8,141 nucleotides of DNA from PALSA-607 sp036510735 (GTDB lineage: Bacteria > Actinomycetota > Actinomycetes > Acidothermales > Acidothermaceae), in contig DATCDK010000224.1 of the NCBI GenBank assembly GCA_036510735.1, positions 1 through 8,141 of the forward strand, given 5' to 3'. Below, in pieces: positions 1 through 5,788 of this stretch (positions within the stretch are counted from its first letter, which is position 1; every line of letters begins with the position of its first letter). Under the pieces are notes generated by a model, which saw only the letters and a program-made list of their open reading frames with translations, was not told where the DNA came from and searched no databases. The position numbers were made by a program, and so were the translations under genes.

Positions 1-1
1 C

Positions 2-883
2 GCCTGGCAAGGAACAGGTCAACTGCGTCACAGACTTGAGCGGGCTAGTGCCGCAGCCGGTCGCCTGTCCAGCGGGGACCTGTCGATTCGACTTGAGGAG
101 GGCGGCCCCGCTGAGGTCGCGGCGCTTGGTCACGCACTCAACGCGATGGCGGCGCGACTTTCCACCGCCGACATCGAACAGAGGCAGTTCCTCACCGACC
201 TCGCCCACGAAATCGCGACGCCCTTCCAGATCGTCGCGGGCTTGGCGCAGGCACTCTTGGACAGCACCATCGAACCGAGCAACGACGTCGGGCTGAGCCA
301 GGTTGTCTCGCAGGAGACAGCCCGACTGGCCAGGTTGCTCGACGATCTGCGTGCGCTGACGCGACCCGACCTCGTACCTGACTTCGAGCTGGTCGCGCTG
401 GATGCTCTGTGCGCGAGTCTCGTCAAGCGGTTCACACCTTTGGCTATCACTAAGGGAATTCGGCTGAAGTCACACGCACATCACGTGAGAATTGTGACCG
501 ATCTGCATTTGGTGGAGACCGTTGTCTCCAACTTCCTCACCAATGCGTTACGCGCCACTCCGGCCGGCGGTGAGGTTGCGGTCGCGGTGCGACGTACTCG
601 GCAGGGCGCAGCCTTCTCTGTCTCGGACACAGGGCCAGGGATTCCAGTGGCGGAGCAGCAACGCATTTTCGACCGCTTCTACCGACTCGACCGCTCTCGG
701 GACCGAGCCTCGGGCGGCTCCGGCCTTGGACTTTCAATCGCTCGTAGATACGCGCACGCCCTCGGAGGCTCGATCCGGCTTGAGAGTGCCGTGGGAAACG
801 GGAGCCGCTTCACCCTGGAGCTTCGAGCGAGAACAGGCAACGAACAGCGCGACCTAGGAACCCAGGATGGCTTTTCCGAATAG
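2..883 (+). CDS. Sensor histidine kinase, 5'-truncated by window edge (HAMP-HisKA-HATPase)
   Basis: This is the C-terminal part of a membrane-bound two-component sensor kinase. The frame is open back to position 2, so the ATG at 146 is internal. Codons before it read as the second half of a HAMP linker (about codons 8-48: RLERASAAAGRLSSGDLSIR and onward). The dimerisation and phosphotransfer helix follows, with the phosphoacceptor His at 206-208 in LAHEIATP; the usual motif is HELRTP, so the HE and TP are kept but the middle differs. The ATP-binding domain shows the N box (VVSNFLTNALRATP), G1 box (SDTGPGIP), F box (RIFDRFYRLDRSRD) and G2 box (GGSGLGLSIAR), all intact, so it should be catalytically active. 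The sensor domain, membrane helices and any response regulator gene lie to the left, outside the window. The next gene runs on the opposite strand. The kinase family is certain; the signal sensed is unknown. Confidence 0.95.
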   Translation, partial: AWQGTGQLRHRLERASAAAGRLSSGDLSIRLEEGGPAEVAALGHALNAMAARLSTADIEQRQFLTDLAHEIATPFQIVAGLAQALLDSTIEPSNDVGLSQVVSQETARLARLLDDLRALTRPDLVPDFELVALDALCASLVKRFTPLAITKGIRLKSHAHHVRIVTDLHLVETVVSNFLTNALRATPAGGEVAVAVRRTRQGAAFSVSDTGPGIPVAEQQRIFDRFYRLDRSRDRASGGSGLGLSIARRYAHALGGSIRLESAVGNGSRFTLELRARTGNEQRDLGTQDGFSE

Positions 884-925
884 GCCCCAGCCCATAAGCC
901 TGCTGCGGGCACCCACCAACTGCCC

Positions 926-1024
926 CTAGAACGTCCCCTGAGGCAGGCGGTTGCTCGCGGCTTCGAACCCGCTCAGCAAGATGTCGAGCCCGAACGTGTC
1001 GCCGTGATCGGCACGCTGTCGAGC
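926..1024 (-). pseudogene. Possible 3' remnant of a TetR-family regulator
   Basis: The minus-strand frame ending at a TAG at 926-928 reads ADHGDTFGLDILLSGFEAAS near its end. This resembles the last helix of the ligand-binding domain in many actinobacterial TetR regulators (pattern xxFxxGLDxLLxGxEA). Third codon positions are mostly G or C across this stretch. Upstream in the same frame the reading becomes Arg-rich and low in complexity, and no helix-turn-helix can be seen. If this was a TetR gene, only its tail survives. It lies in a 270-base gap between the kinase and the putative anti-sigma gene, which otherwise holds no credible gene. The match is short and made from memory of the family, so it could be chance. 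Confidence 0.28.
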
Positions 1025-1073
1025 TGAACGGTGTCGACGGAGCTGACGAGACCGCGCTCGTCTTCGTCGAGTC

Positions 1074-1120
1074 AAGGAATTCGGCGGGGTTTCGCGAGAA
1101 AATTCTGTGCCAAATTCCTT
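1074..1120. repeat. 8-bp inverted repeat with AT-richer loop
   Basis: AAGGAATT at 1074-1081 and AATTCCTT at 1113-1120 are perfect inverted copies separated by 31 bases. The segment is AT-richer than its surroundings. It lies about 35 bases past the stop of the minus-strand sigma/membrane-protein operon, so it could form a long-loop hairpin at the end of that transcript. It lacks the compact stem of a clear terminator. A second small inverted repeat (GGCTG-GGT-CAGCC, 1147-1159) overlaps that stop codon. Confidence 0.3.
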
Positions 1121-1153
1121 CACTCGGCGGTGAGGTACGGGTAGGTGGCTGGG

Positions 1154-2104
1154 TCAGCCGACGCCGGCTTGGGCGTGTGCGCCAACCGGCAGCAGGTTGC
1201 CCTTGGCGTCCTTCGCCGTGAGTGCGCCATACGTTGGGTTGCCGTTCGCGCTGCCACCGAGCCACCAGAACTTGACGTCGGGGTTCACGCTCCATGCGGC
1301 GACATGCGCGGGCGTTGGTACACCATTCACGACGACGGAGATCGTGGCCGCCGATCCGACGTAGTAGCCGACGTAGTACGTCCCGGCGAATTCCTTACCG
1401 ACCATGCTGACTGCGTGGAAGCCCGGCGTTAGGTCGCTGCCGTCGAATTCGTTCGCCTCGTACACGCCGGTGGCGGTCCCGGACGCGTCGACAGTTCCAA
1501 CCATGAGGCCGAAGTGAGTGCACGGAATAGCCGCGTCATCGATGTGAATTCCGTACAACACAAGGCTATTCGTCGTGCCGACGTCGGTACCGGCCTGCAC
1601 CAAGCTGCCCCACGGAGGCGCGTTGCCGTCGGGGTTTGCGGCCGGGGCGCCCTCGGTCGACTGTGGCGCGGGTGAGGCAGTGCACGAGACGGACGACGAG
1701 GAGCTCGCCGGAGCGGACGACGCGGCGGGTGGTGTCGACGCCGCAGACCAAAACGTGGGCGAGGCAGGTGCGGAGGACGGCACCTCGGCTATTGGGGCCG
1801 CAGACCCAGACCCCACTGATGTCGAGCCCACTGACGATGAAGGCGTTGGCGATGCGGGCGGCGCTAGCGCGATGCCAAGGCCGTTGCCCGACCCAGACTG
1901 CACCGTCTGCGCGCCGTGATGGCCGCCGGCGAGTGCCGCGATCGATGTGATGCCGAGCACCGCAACTGCTGCAGCGCCGACGATCGACGTCTGCCGGATC
2001 GTTCTGATTCGGCGGCCGCGTCGAATGATCTGCTCGGATGTTGCGCCGAGGGTGAGATCGGGCGGCAAGTTCCCGAGCTCCTCGCCGAAGTTGTTCTCGC
2101 TCAT
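1154..2104 (-). CDS. Single-pass membrane protein, putative anti-sigma factor
   Basis: The 316-residue protein has three parts. A cytoplasmic N-terminus of about 39 residues contains a charged helix rich in Arg (IIRRGRRIRTIR). One hydrophobic span follows at about 40-60. A long Ser/Pro/Ala/Thr linker (about 68-160) then leads to an unrecognised beta-rich extracellular domain (about 165-316) rich in Tyr, Trp and Gly. The only two cysteines (141 and 195) are outside the membrane and could form a disulfide. The start is firm: a strong ribosome site (GGGAGGAG, 5 bases before ATG) lies inside the end of the sigma gene, and ATG overlaps its stop as ATGA. Co-translation with an ECF sigma gene is the classic anti-sigma position, which is why I propose that role. 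The cytoplasmic segment is short and lacks the HxxxCxxC zinc anti-sigma motif, so it may instead be a sigma-regulon surface protein. Membrane topology is clear; function is inferred. Confidence 0.72.
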   Translation of the reverse strand: MSENNFGEELGNLPPDLTLGATSEQIIRRGRRIRTIRQTSIVGAAAVAVLGITSIAALAGGHHGAQTVQSGSGNGLGIALAPPASPTPSSSVGSTSVGSGSAAPIAEVPSSAPASPTFWSAASTPPAASSAPASSSSSVSCTASPAPQSTEGAPAANPDGNAPPWGSLVQAGTDVGTTNSLVLYGIHIDDAAIPCTHFGLMVGTVDASGTATGVYEANEFDGSDLTPGFHAVSMVGKEFAGTYYVGYYVGSAATISVVVNGVPTPAHVAAWSVNPDVKFWWLGGSANGNPTYGALTAKDAKGNLLPVGAHAQAGVG

Positions 2105-2700
2105 GAGGTCTCCTCCCGTGCCGGCGAAAACGCGGGCACGTCGATGTCAGAAAGGTGAGTGTTAGAGAGGTCGATGTCAGAAAGGCTGGGTGAGCGCCGC
2201 AGTTTGGCCAGCGCCTTTGATGACGTGCTTTTCACGGTGCCGACGGATACGCCGACATGTGCGGCGACCTCGGCTTCGCTCAGGTCGACGTAGTAGCGCA
2301 ACACCACGATCGTTCGTTCGCGACGTGTCAGCTGCGCAAGAGCGGCAGCAAGCGCCGTCCGCTCATCTATTGTTCTGCCGTGATCGGGCACGGCGGTGTG
2401 CTCAGGTAATTGTTCGGTCGGGCGCTCACGCCAAGGCGCTCTACGCCACCAGTCGATATAGCTGTTCACCATGACCCGACGCGCGTAGGCCTCCGCGTCG
2501 TCGAACCGCACCCGGCGCCACGCAGCGAACGTCTTTGCGTACGCGAGCTGGGTGAGGTCTTGTGCCTGCTCCCGGTGTGACGTGAGCAACCAGGCCGTCC
2601 GCAGCAGGCGTGCCGACGACTCGGTCACGAACCGGGTGAATTGGGTCGTCGCCGCCAAGCTGGTCTGCCCGGCAGTGTCGAGTTCGTCGGGCCGCTCCAT
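2101..2700 (-). CDS. SigE-family ECF RNA polymerase sigma factor
   Basis: This 199-residue alternative sigma factor of the ECF class directs RNA polymerase to a specific promoter set. Region 2 spans about residues 21-92: RLLRTAWLLTSHREQAQDLT, then the core-binding and -10-recognition helices through NSYIDWWRR. Region 4 spans about 115-170: LTRRERTIVVLRYYVDLSEA, then the -35-binding helix-turn-helix GVSVGTVKSTSSKAL. The pattern fits the actinobacterial SigE family. I chose ATG at 2700 because it leaves about 20 residues before region 2, as is usual. A GTG at 2778 is in frame but would add 26 residues without family character and would start inside a tandem repeat. No strong ribosome site precedes ATG 2700; GGGG lies 13 bases upstream. 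The C-terminal tail after region 4 contains LSDID twice, from a DNA duplication. The gene overlaps the downstream membrane protein gene by four bases, so the two are translationally coupled. Confidence 0.93.
   Translation of the reverse strand: MERPDELDTAGQTSLAATTQFTRFVTESSARLLRTAWLLTSHREQAQDLTQLAYAKTFAAWRRVRFDDAEAYARRVMVNSYIDWWRRAPWRERPTEQLPEHTAVPDHGRTIDERTALAAALAQLTRRERTIVVLRYYVDLSEAEVAAHVGVSVGTVKSTSSKALAKLRRSPSLSDIDLSNTHLSDIDVPAFSPAREETS
2140..2185. repeat. Perfect 16-bp direct repeat in the sigma gene tail
   Basis: GTCGATGTCAGAAAGG occurs at 2140-2155 and again at 2170-2185. The period is 30 bases, exactly ten codons, so the reading frame is kept. It encodes LSDID twice in the tail of the sigma factor, past region 4. 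Confidence 0.9.
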
Positions 2701-2719
2701 CGATGTCGTCACACCCCGC

Positions 2720-2748
2720 AATACGGACCGGTGCCCCGATGGGTTGCC
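2720..2748 (-). promoter_or_regulatory. Candidate ECF-type promoter for the sigma operon
   Basis: On the minus strand, GGCAAC (2748-2743) and CGTATT (2725-2720) are separated by 17 bases. ECF sigma factors generally read GGAAC-like -35 and CGT-like -10 elements at this spacing, and many transcribe their own gene. The -10-like element ends 19 bases before the chosen ATG at 2700, so transcription would start between the two. The -35 match is imperfect and the recognition sequence of this particular sigma factor is unknown. Confidence 0.25.
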
Positions 2749-2761
2749 GTCGTCGTCCCAC

Positions 2762-2802
2762 TGTCTCGTCTCGAACACTGCCTCGTCTCGAACACTGTCT
2801 CG
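2762..2802. repeat. 17-bp tandem repeat upstream of the sigma gene
   Basis: TGTCTCGTCTCGAACAC (2762-2778) is followed directly by TGCCTCGTCTCGAACAC (2779-2795), 16 of 17 bases identical, and then by a partial third copy TGTCTCG (2796-2802). TCTCG recurs within each unit. The period of 17 is not a multiple of three, so this is not a protein repeat. It sits 62-102 bases upstream of the sigma start, in the region shared with the divergent UbiA operon, where a tandem operator would be expected. It could also be a slippage product. Confidence 0.85.
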
Positions 2803-2840
2803 CAGGGGCCATCAGCCCGCCGACCGAGTAGCGTCGAGCC

Positions 2841-2906
2841 ATGGGGTTGTGGTTCGCCGTCGCGCTGGTCCGCTGGTTCCTCAAGCTCACCAGGCGCCGC
2901 CGCTAG
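2841..2906 (+). CDS. Possible 21-residue cationic hydrophobic peptide
   Basis: A short frame in the divergent region reads MGLWFAVALVRWFLKLTRRR with one more Arg and then TAG. It has a hydrophobic, Trp/Phe-rich helix followed by a run of basic residues, like small membrane-binding peptides. No good ribosome site precedes the ATG, and the frame is too short for codon statistics. It would be the first frame on a transcript leading to the small membrane protein at 2979. It may well be chance in GC-rich DNA. Confidence 0.2.
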   Translation: MGLWFAVALVRWFLKLTRRRR

Positions 2907-2978
2907 TTCAAGCGCCGATGCCGCGCGACCGATGCTCAAACCGTCGGAAGTAGCGCGAGGACGGTGGAGGGCGTGCGG

Positions 2979-3173
2979 ATGGAGACTGGCAGCGCCTTCA
3001 AGCCATACCCCGCACCGGAGCGTGAACTCCCCAGGACGTGGCACGGGCGTCGACCCTGGTGGCACGTCGCCGGCATCACGCTGGCCATCGTGCTGTGGCT
3101 CGCTGGCGTGGCGGCCGTGGCCTTCTTCGTGTTGATGATGGTCCTGTTCGCCCAAGTGGGCAGCAACAAGTGA
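2979..3173 (+). CDS. Small membrane protein, 64 residues, coupled to UbiA gene
   Basis: I do not recognise a named family. The protein has a polar N-terminus of about 32 residues with Pro and Arg/Trp (TWHGRRPWWH), then a long hydrophobic stretch from about 33 to 58 (GITLAIVLWLAGVAAVAFFV onward), and a short tail ending GSNK. It is therefore a single-span or tight-hairpin membrane protein, with the basic N-terminus probably cytoplasmic. ATG at 2979 is preferred because GGAGG at 2966-2970 lies 8 bases upstream; an in-frame GTG at 2964 would overlap that site. Its TGA overlaps the GTG start of the prenyltransferase gene (GTGA), so the two are very likely translated together. It could be an accessory or stabilising subunit of that enzyme, but this is inference from coupling only. 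Confidence 0.72.
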   Translation: METGSAFKPYPAPERELPRTWHGRRPWWHVAGITLAIVLWLAGVAAVAFFVLMMVLFAQVGSNK

Positions 3174-4216
3174 TCCCCCGGATCCGGCTTCTCATCGTGC
3201 TCACGCGGCCAGCCGTCGCGTTCCTCTTCTGCATGTACGTCGTCATCGGTCTCGCAAAGGCCGGCGACACCGGGACCGGCTTCAGGCTGTACCGAGATCT
3301 CCTCGTCGTCATCGGCTTCCTGATCTTTTCCGTTGCGGTCAACGACTTGTCGGACGCGCCGATCGATCGGCAGAACCTGCCTCATTCCAATCGCCCACTT
3401 GTCACGGGCCGTGCGGACGAGCGCGAAATGAAGACGGTCGCCGCCACCGCGGCGGCCGTCAGCATCGGTGCGGCTGCGCTCGGAGGGTGGCCGCTGCTCG
3501 GGTTGGCTGCGGGCGGCCTCGTGCTCAGTTTGGCCTACTCGTTGCCACCATTTCGGCTGGCAGCTCGGGGAGCGGTCGCGGCTCTCGTACTGCCCGGCGG
3601 ATACGTCGCGATGCCATTCCTGGTTGGCTTGATGTCTGTGCAGACCAACGTCTCGCTGAACGACGCCCTGCTACTCGCCGGCCTATACGTGGGCTTCATC
3701 GGCCGCATTTTGCTGAAGGACTTCCGTGACGTGCGCGGTGACGCCCTCTTCGGCAAGCGCACCTTTCTCGTTCGGCGCGGCCGCCGCGCAACATGCGCGG
3801 TCAGTGCAATCTTCTGGACGGCGGGAGGGGCGCTGCTCGTAGCAACCACGCCGCACCCAACGGCCAGCTACATCGCAACCACCTGTTCTGGTCTCGTCGG
3901 CGTACTCGTGTTGCTTCGAGCACTTGCAAACGAGCGCAGTGCGCGACGCGACGAGGCCATCATCTCCGGCATCGCCATCATCGGCCGTGGCATGCTGGTC
4001 TTGCTCGTGGCGCAACTCTCGATGACCGACAAGCATTGGCTGCCGCTGCCGGCAAACGCCGCGCTCGCCTGCATCGCCCTCATCACAGCTGGCGCAGTCA
4101 GGACGATGCTCGTCCACGGACCCCGCAGCAACCTTGTCGCGCCAGCACAATCTGCGAAAGCTGAGCCTGCATCTGCTGATTTGTTGCTCGCCACGGATGC
4201 TGGTCGCGGGATGTAG
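3170..4216 (+). CDS. UbiA-family membrane prenyltransferase
   Basis: UbiA enzymes are multi-helix membrane proteins that transfer a prenyl chain from a polyprenyl diphosphate to an acceptor such as an aromatic ring or a sugar phosphate. The first Asp-rich motif, which binds Mg-diphosphate, is intact: N58-D59-xx-D62-xxx-D66 (NDLSDAPID), followed by NLPHSNRPLVTG. The second motif is D184-xx-D187-xxx-D191 (KDFRDVRGD). The SLAYSLPPFRL segment between them is also typical. About eight hydrophobic spans can be seen. The 348-residue length is a little above the usual 290-300 because of a polar, Ala-rich C-terminal tail (about 318-348). The start is GTG at 3170, overlapping the stop of the preceding gene; the frame stays open further upstream, but that part reads as Arg-rich shadow of the small membrane protein gene. 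The acceptor (quinone, sugar phosphate or other) cannot be told from sequence; no other quinone or terpenoid gene is in view. Confidence 0.92.
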   Translation: MIPRIRLLIVLTRPAVAFLFCMYVVIGLAKAGDTGTGFRLYRDLLVVIGFLIFSVAVNDLSDAPIDRQNLPHSNRPLVTGRADEREMKTVAATAAAVSIGAAALGGWPLLGLAAGGLVLSLAYSLPPFRLAARGAVAALVLPGGYVAMPFLVGLMSVQTNVSLNDALLLAGLYVGFIGRILLKDFRDVRGDALFGKRTFLVRRGRRATCAVSAIFWTAGGALLVATTPHPTASYIATTCSGLVGVLVLLRALANERSARRDEAIISGIAIIGRGMLVLLVAQLSMTDKHWLPLPANAALACIALITAGAVRTMLVHGPRSNLVAPAQSAKAEPASADLLLATDAGRGM

Positions 4217-4235
4217 GCGATGACAGGATCGCGGG

Positions 4236-5054
4236 ATGGACAACGATCCCGGCTCGATGCGAACCGGCAGGTGCGCGGTCGAGGGCGGGTCCCTGGCGTG
4301 GCAGGCCGTCGGAGACGGACCGCCGGTGGTGCTGGTGCACGGCTTCGCTCTCGACCACCGCATGTGGGACGACATCACGCCCGGCCTCGCCCGCGACCAC
4401 ACGGTCATCAGCTATGACTGTCGCGGATTCGGTGCGTCGGCTGAGCTCGATCAGGCGACCGCGTACACGCATACAGACGACTTGCTGACGTTGCTCGCAC
4501 ATCTCGGCGTGCGGCGCGCCGCGTTGGTCGGGTTGTCGTTCGGCGGCGGCGTCGTGCTGAAGACCGCGCTGCGTTCGCCCGAATCCGTGACGCACCTCGT
4601 GCTCGTCGATGCGGTGCTCGGTGGCGTGCCCTGGGATGAGGAATCGCTGCGCGGAAGCGAGGCGGTCGACCTCGCCGTCCGCCTTGGTGGTGTCGTGGCC
4701 GGGCGCCGCGCATGGTGCGCACACCCGCTGTTCGCTGCGGTGAACGAGCACGCCGAGCTCGCAGCGCGTCTTGTCGACATGGTCGGCGGGTATCCCGGCC
4801 ACCATTGGCTCGGCACCGACCCACACCGAGCCGAAAGCGACGTGCGCCCGATCGACGTGCTCGACACGATCGGGGTGCCGACGACGGTGATTGTCGGCGA
4901 CCGCGACGTCCGGTGTTTTGTGGAGATGGCTGGGGTGCTGGCGGGCGGGATCCCCGGCTCGCGGCTCGTGACGATTGCCGGCGCCGGCCACATGACGCCA
5001 ATGGAGGCGCCGGACGCAGTTCTGCGTGCGCTCCACGACGCACTGGTGGGCTGA
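4236..5054 (+). CDS. Alpha/beta hydrolase
   Basis: This is a 272-residue cytoplasmic hydrolase of the alpha/beta fold, in the esterase, lactonase and haloperoxidase-like group. The oxyanion strand motif is VVLVHGFALDHRMWDDI (about 31-47). The nucleophile elbow is GLSFGG with Ser101. The acid is Asp224 in GDRDV, although the residues after it (RCF) differ from the common xxxP. The catalytic His252 is in GAGHMTPMEAP. A variable cap lies between about 130 and 200. Length is normal. ATG at 4236 is supported by AGGA at 4225-4228, 7 bases upstream; an ATG at 4257 is a less likely alternative. The gene begins 19 bases after the prenyltransferase stop on the same strand, so they probably share a transcript. 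Substrate is unknown; action on a product or precursor of the prenyltransferase is possible but unproven. Confidence 0.93.
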   Translation: MDNDPGSMRTGRCAVEGGSLAWQAVGDGPPVVLVHGFALDHRMWDDITPGLARDHTVISYDCRGFGASAELDQATAYTHTDDLLTLLAHLGVRRAALVGLSFGGGVVLKTALRSPESVTHLVLVDAVLGGVPWDEESLRGSEAVDLAVRLGGVVAGRRAWCAHPLFAAVNEHAELAARLVDMVGGYPGHHWLGTDPHRAESDVRPIDVLDTIGVPTTVIVGDRDVRCFVEMAGVLAGGIPGSRLVTIAGAGHMTPMEAPDAVLRALHDALVG

Positions 5055-5104
5055 AGTTCACCGGTCGACCCCTAGTACGCCGCTCAGGGAAGCCGTAACC
5101 TCGG

Positions 5105-5134
5105 CTCACCCTGTGAGTCTCACTCTTTGAGAGG
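5105..5134 (+). promoter_or_regulatory. Leader with alternating CTCAC/GTGAG arms before the two-module gene
   Basis: CTCAC (5105-5109), GTGAG (5113-5117) and CTCAC (5119-5123) allow the middle arm to pair with either neighbour, with loops of 3 and 1 bases. CTCT/AGAG (5123-5126 and 5130-5133) then forms a small stem that includes the ribosome site GAGAGG (5129-5134) of the gene starting at 5143. A -10-like TAACCT lies at 5096-5101. The stems are short; the region could be a DNA operator or nothing. Confidence 0.3.
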
Positions 5135-5142
5135 TGGCGCGC

Positions 5143-5736
5143 ATGTTTGTTCAGATCATCCAAGGCACGGTGACCGACGCGGACGCTCTGCAGCGGTCGG
5201 TTGAGCGGTGGCGCAAGGAGATCAAGCCTGGCGCGCACGGTTACCTCGGCTCGACGGGCGGGGTCACCCCCAACGGGCGGGGCATCACGATGGTCCGTTT
5301 CGAATCTGAGGCCGATGCCCAAGCCAACAGTGATCGTACCGAGCAAGGTGCCTGGTGGAACGAGGCGTCGAAGGCTTTCGGCGACGATGTCACCTTCCAC
5401 AACTCGACCGAGATCGAATCACTGCTCGGTGGCGGCAACGACGCCGCCGGCTTCGTGCAGGTACTACAGGGACACACCAACGACCAGGCTCAGATGCGCG
5501 CGACTGGCCGCGCCATTCAAGACGAGTTGCACGCAGTGCGTCCCGACATTCTTGGCGTCGTTGTCGCGTTCCACGGCGACGGCGAGTTCAGCCAGTTCAT
5601 CTACTTCAGCTCTGAGGAAGCGGCTCGCGCCGGCGAGAAAGCCATCGCGAACGACTCCACACTGAGTCAGCGTTTGCGCGCCACCATCGAAGGCGACCTG
5701 ACGTTCTTCGACCTCAAGGAGCCCGACTTCGACTGA
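5143..5736 (+). CDS. Two-module dimeric alpha-beta barrel (ABM-like) protein
   Basis: This 197-residue soluble protein resembles actinobacterial hypothetical proteins with the ferredoxin-like fold of antibiotic-biosynthesis monooxygenases (ABM). It is an internal duplication. FVQIIQG at 2-8 matches FVQVLQG at 104-110; RFESEADAQANSD (52-64) matches YFSSEEAARAGE (154-165); VTFHNSTEIESLL (83-95) matches LTFFDLKEPDF (186-196). Each module should give one half-barrel, so the protein can form within one chain what ABM proteins form by dimerisation. No signal peptide, membrane span or cofactor motif is evident. I start at ATG 5143 because GAGAGG ends 8 bases upstream; GTG 5134 overlaps that site. 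It lies 88 bases after the hydrolase, probably with its own promoter, and converges on the MFS gene. The biochemical role is unknown; a monooxygenase or a small-ligand-binding function are both possible. Confidence 0.85.
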   Translation: MFVQIIQGTVTDADALQRSVERWRKEIKPGAHGYLGSTGGVTPNGRGITMVRFESEADAQANSDRTEQGAWWNEASKAFGDDVTFHNSTEIESLLGGGNDAAGFVQVLQGHTNDQAQMRATGRAIQDELHAVRPDILGVVVAFHGDGEFSQFIYFSSEEAARAGEKAIANDSTLSQRLRATIEGDLTFFDLKEPDFD

Positions 5737-5788
5737 CCGCGATGGCTCACCCGACCGAAGTTGATCACGTTAGGCAGCCGTAAGGGTC

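Noticed and set aside
810..1295. Minus-strand frame of 161 codons across the kinase end and the gap
   Set aside because: It overlaps two well-supported genes in the wrong frame and has no recognisable pattern; only the neighbouring frame ending at 926 has a possible TetR tail.
1674..1880. Ser/Pro/Ala-rich stretch in the membrane protein as a separate repeat or frameshift
   Set aside because: It is a normal low-complexity extracellular linker in a continuous frame between the membrane span and the folded domain.
2701..2778. N-terminal extension of the sigma factor from GTG 2778
   Set aside because: The extra 26 residues do not look like the family, the GTG lies in a tandem repeat, and ATG 2700 gives the normal distance to region 2.
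3038..3169. Longer start for the prenyltransferase
   Set aside because: The segment overlaps the small membrane protein gene and reads as Arg-rich shadow; GTG 3170 with the GTGA overlap fits better.
4408..5400. Open frame of 330 codons on the minus strand
   Set aside because: It is Arg-rich, with no domain pattern, and antisense to the hydrolase and two-module genes, both of which have clear motifs.
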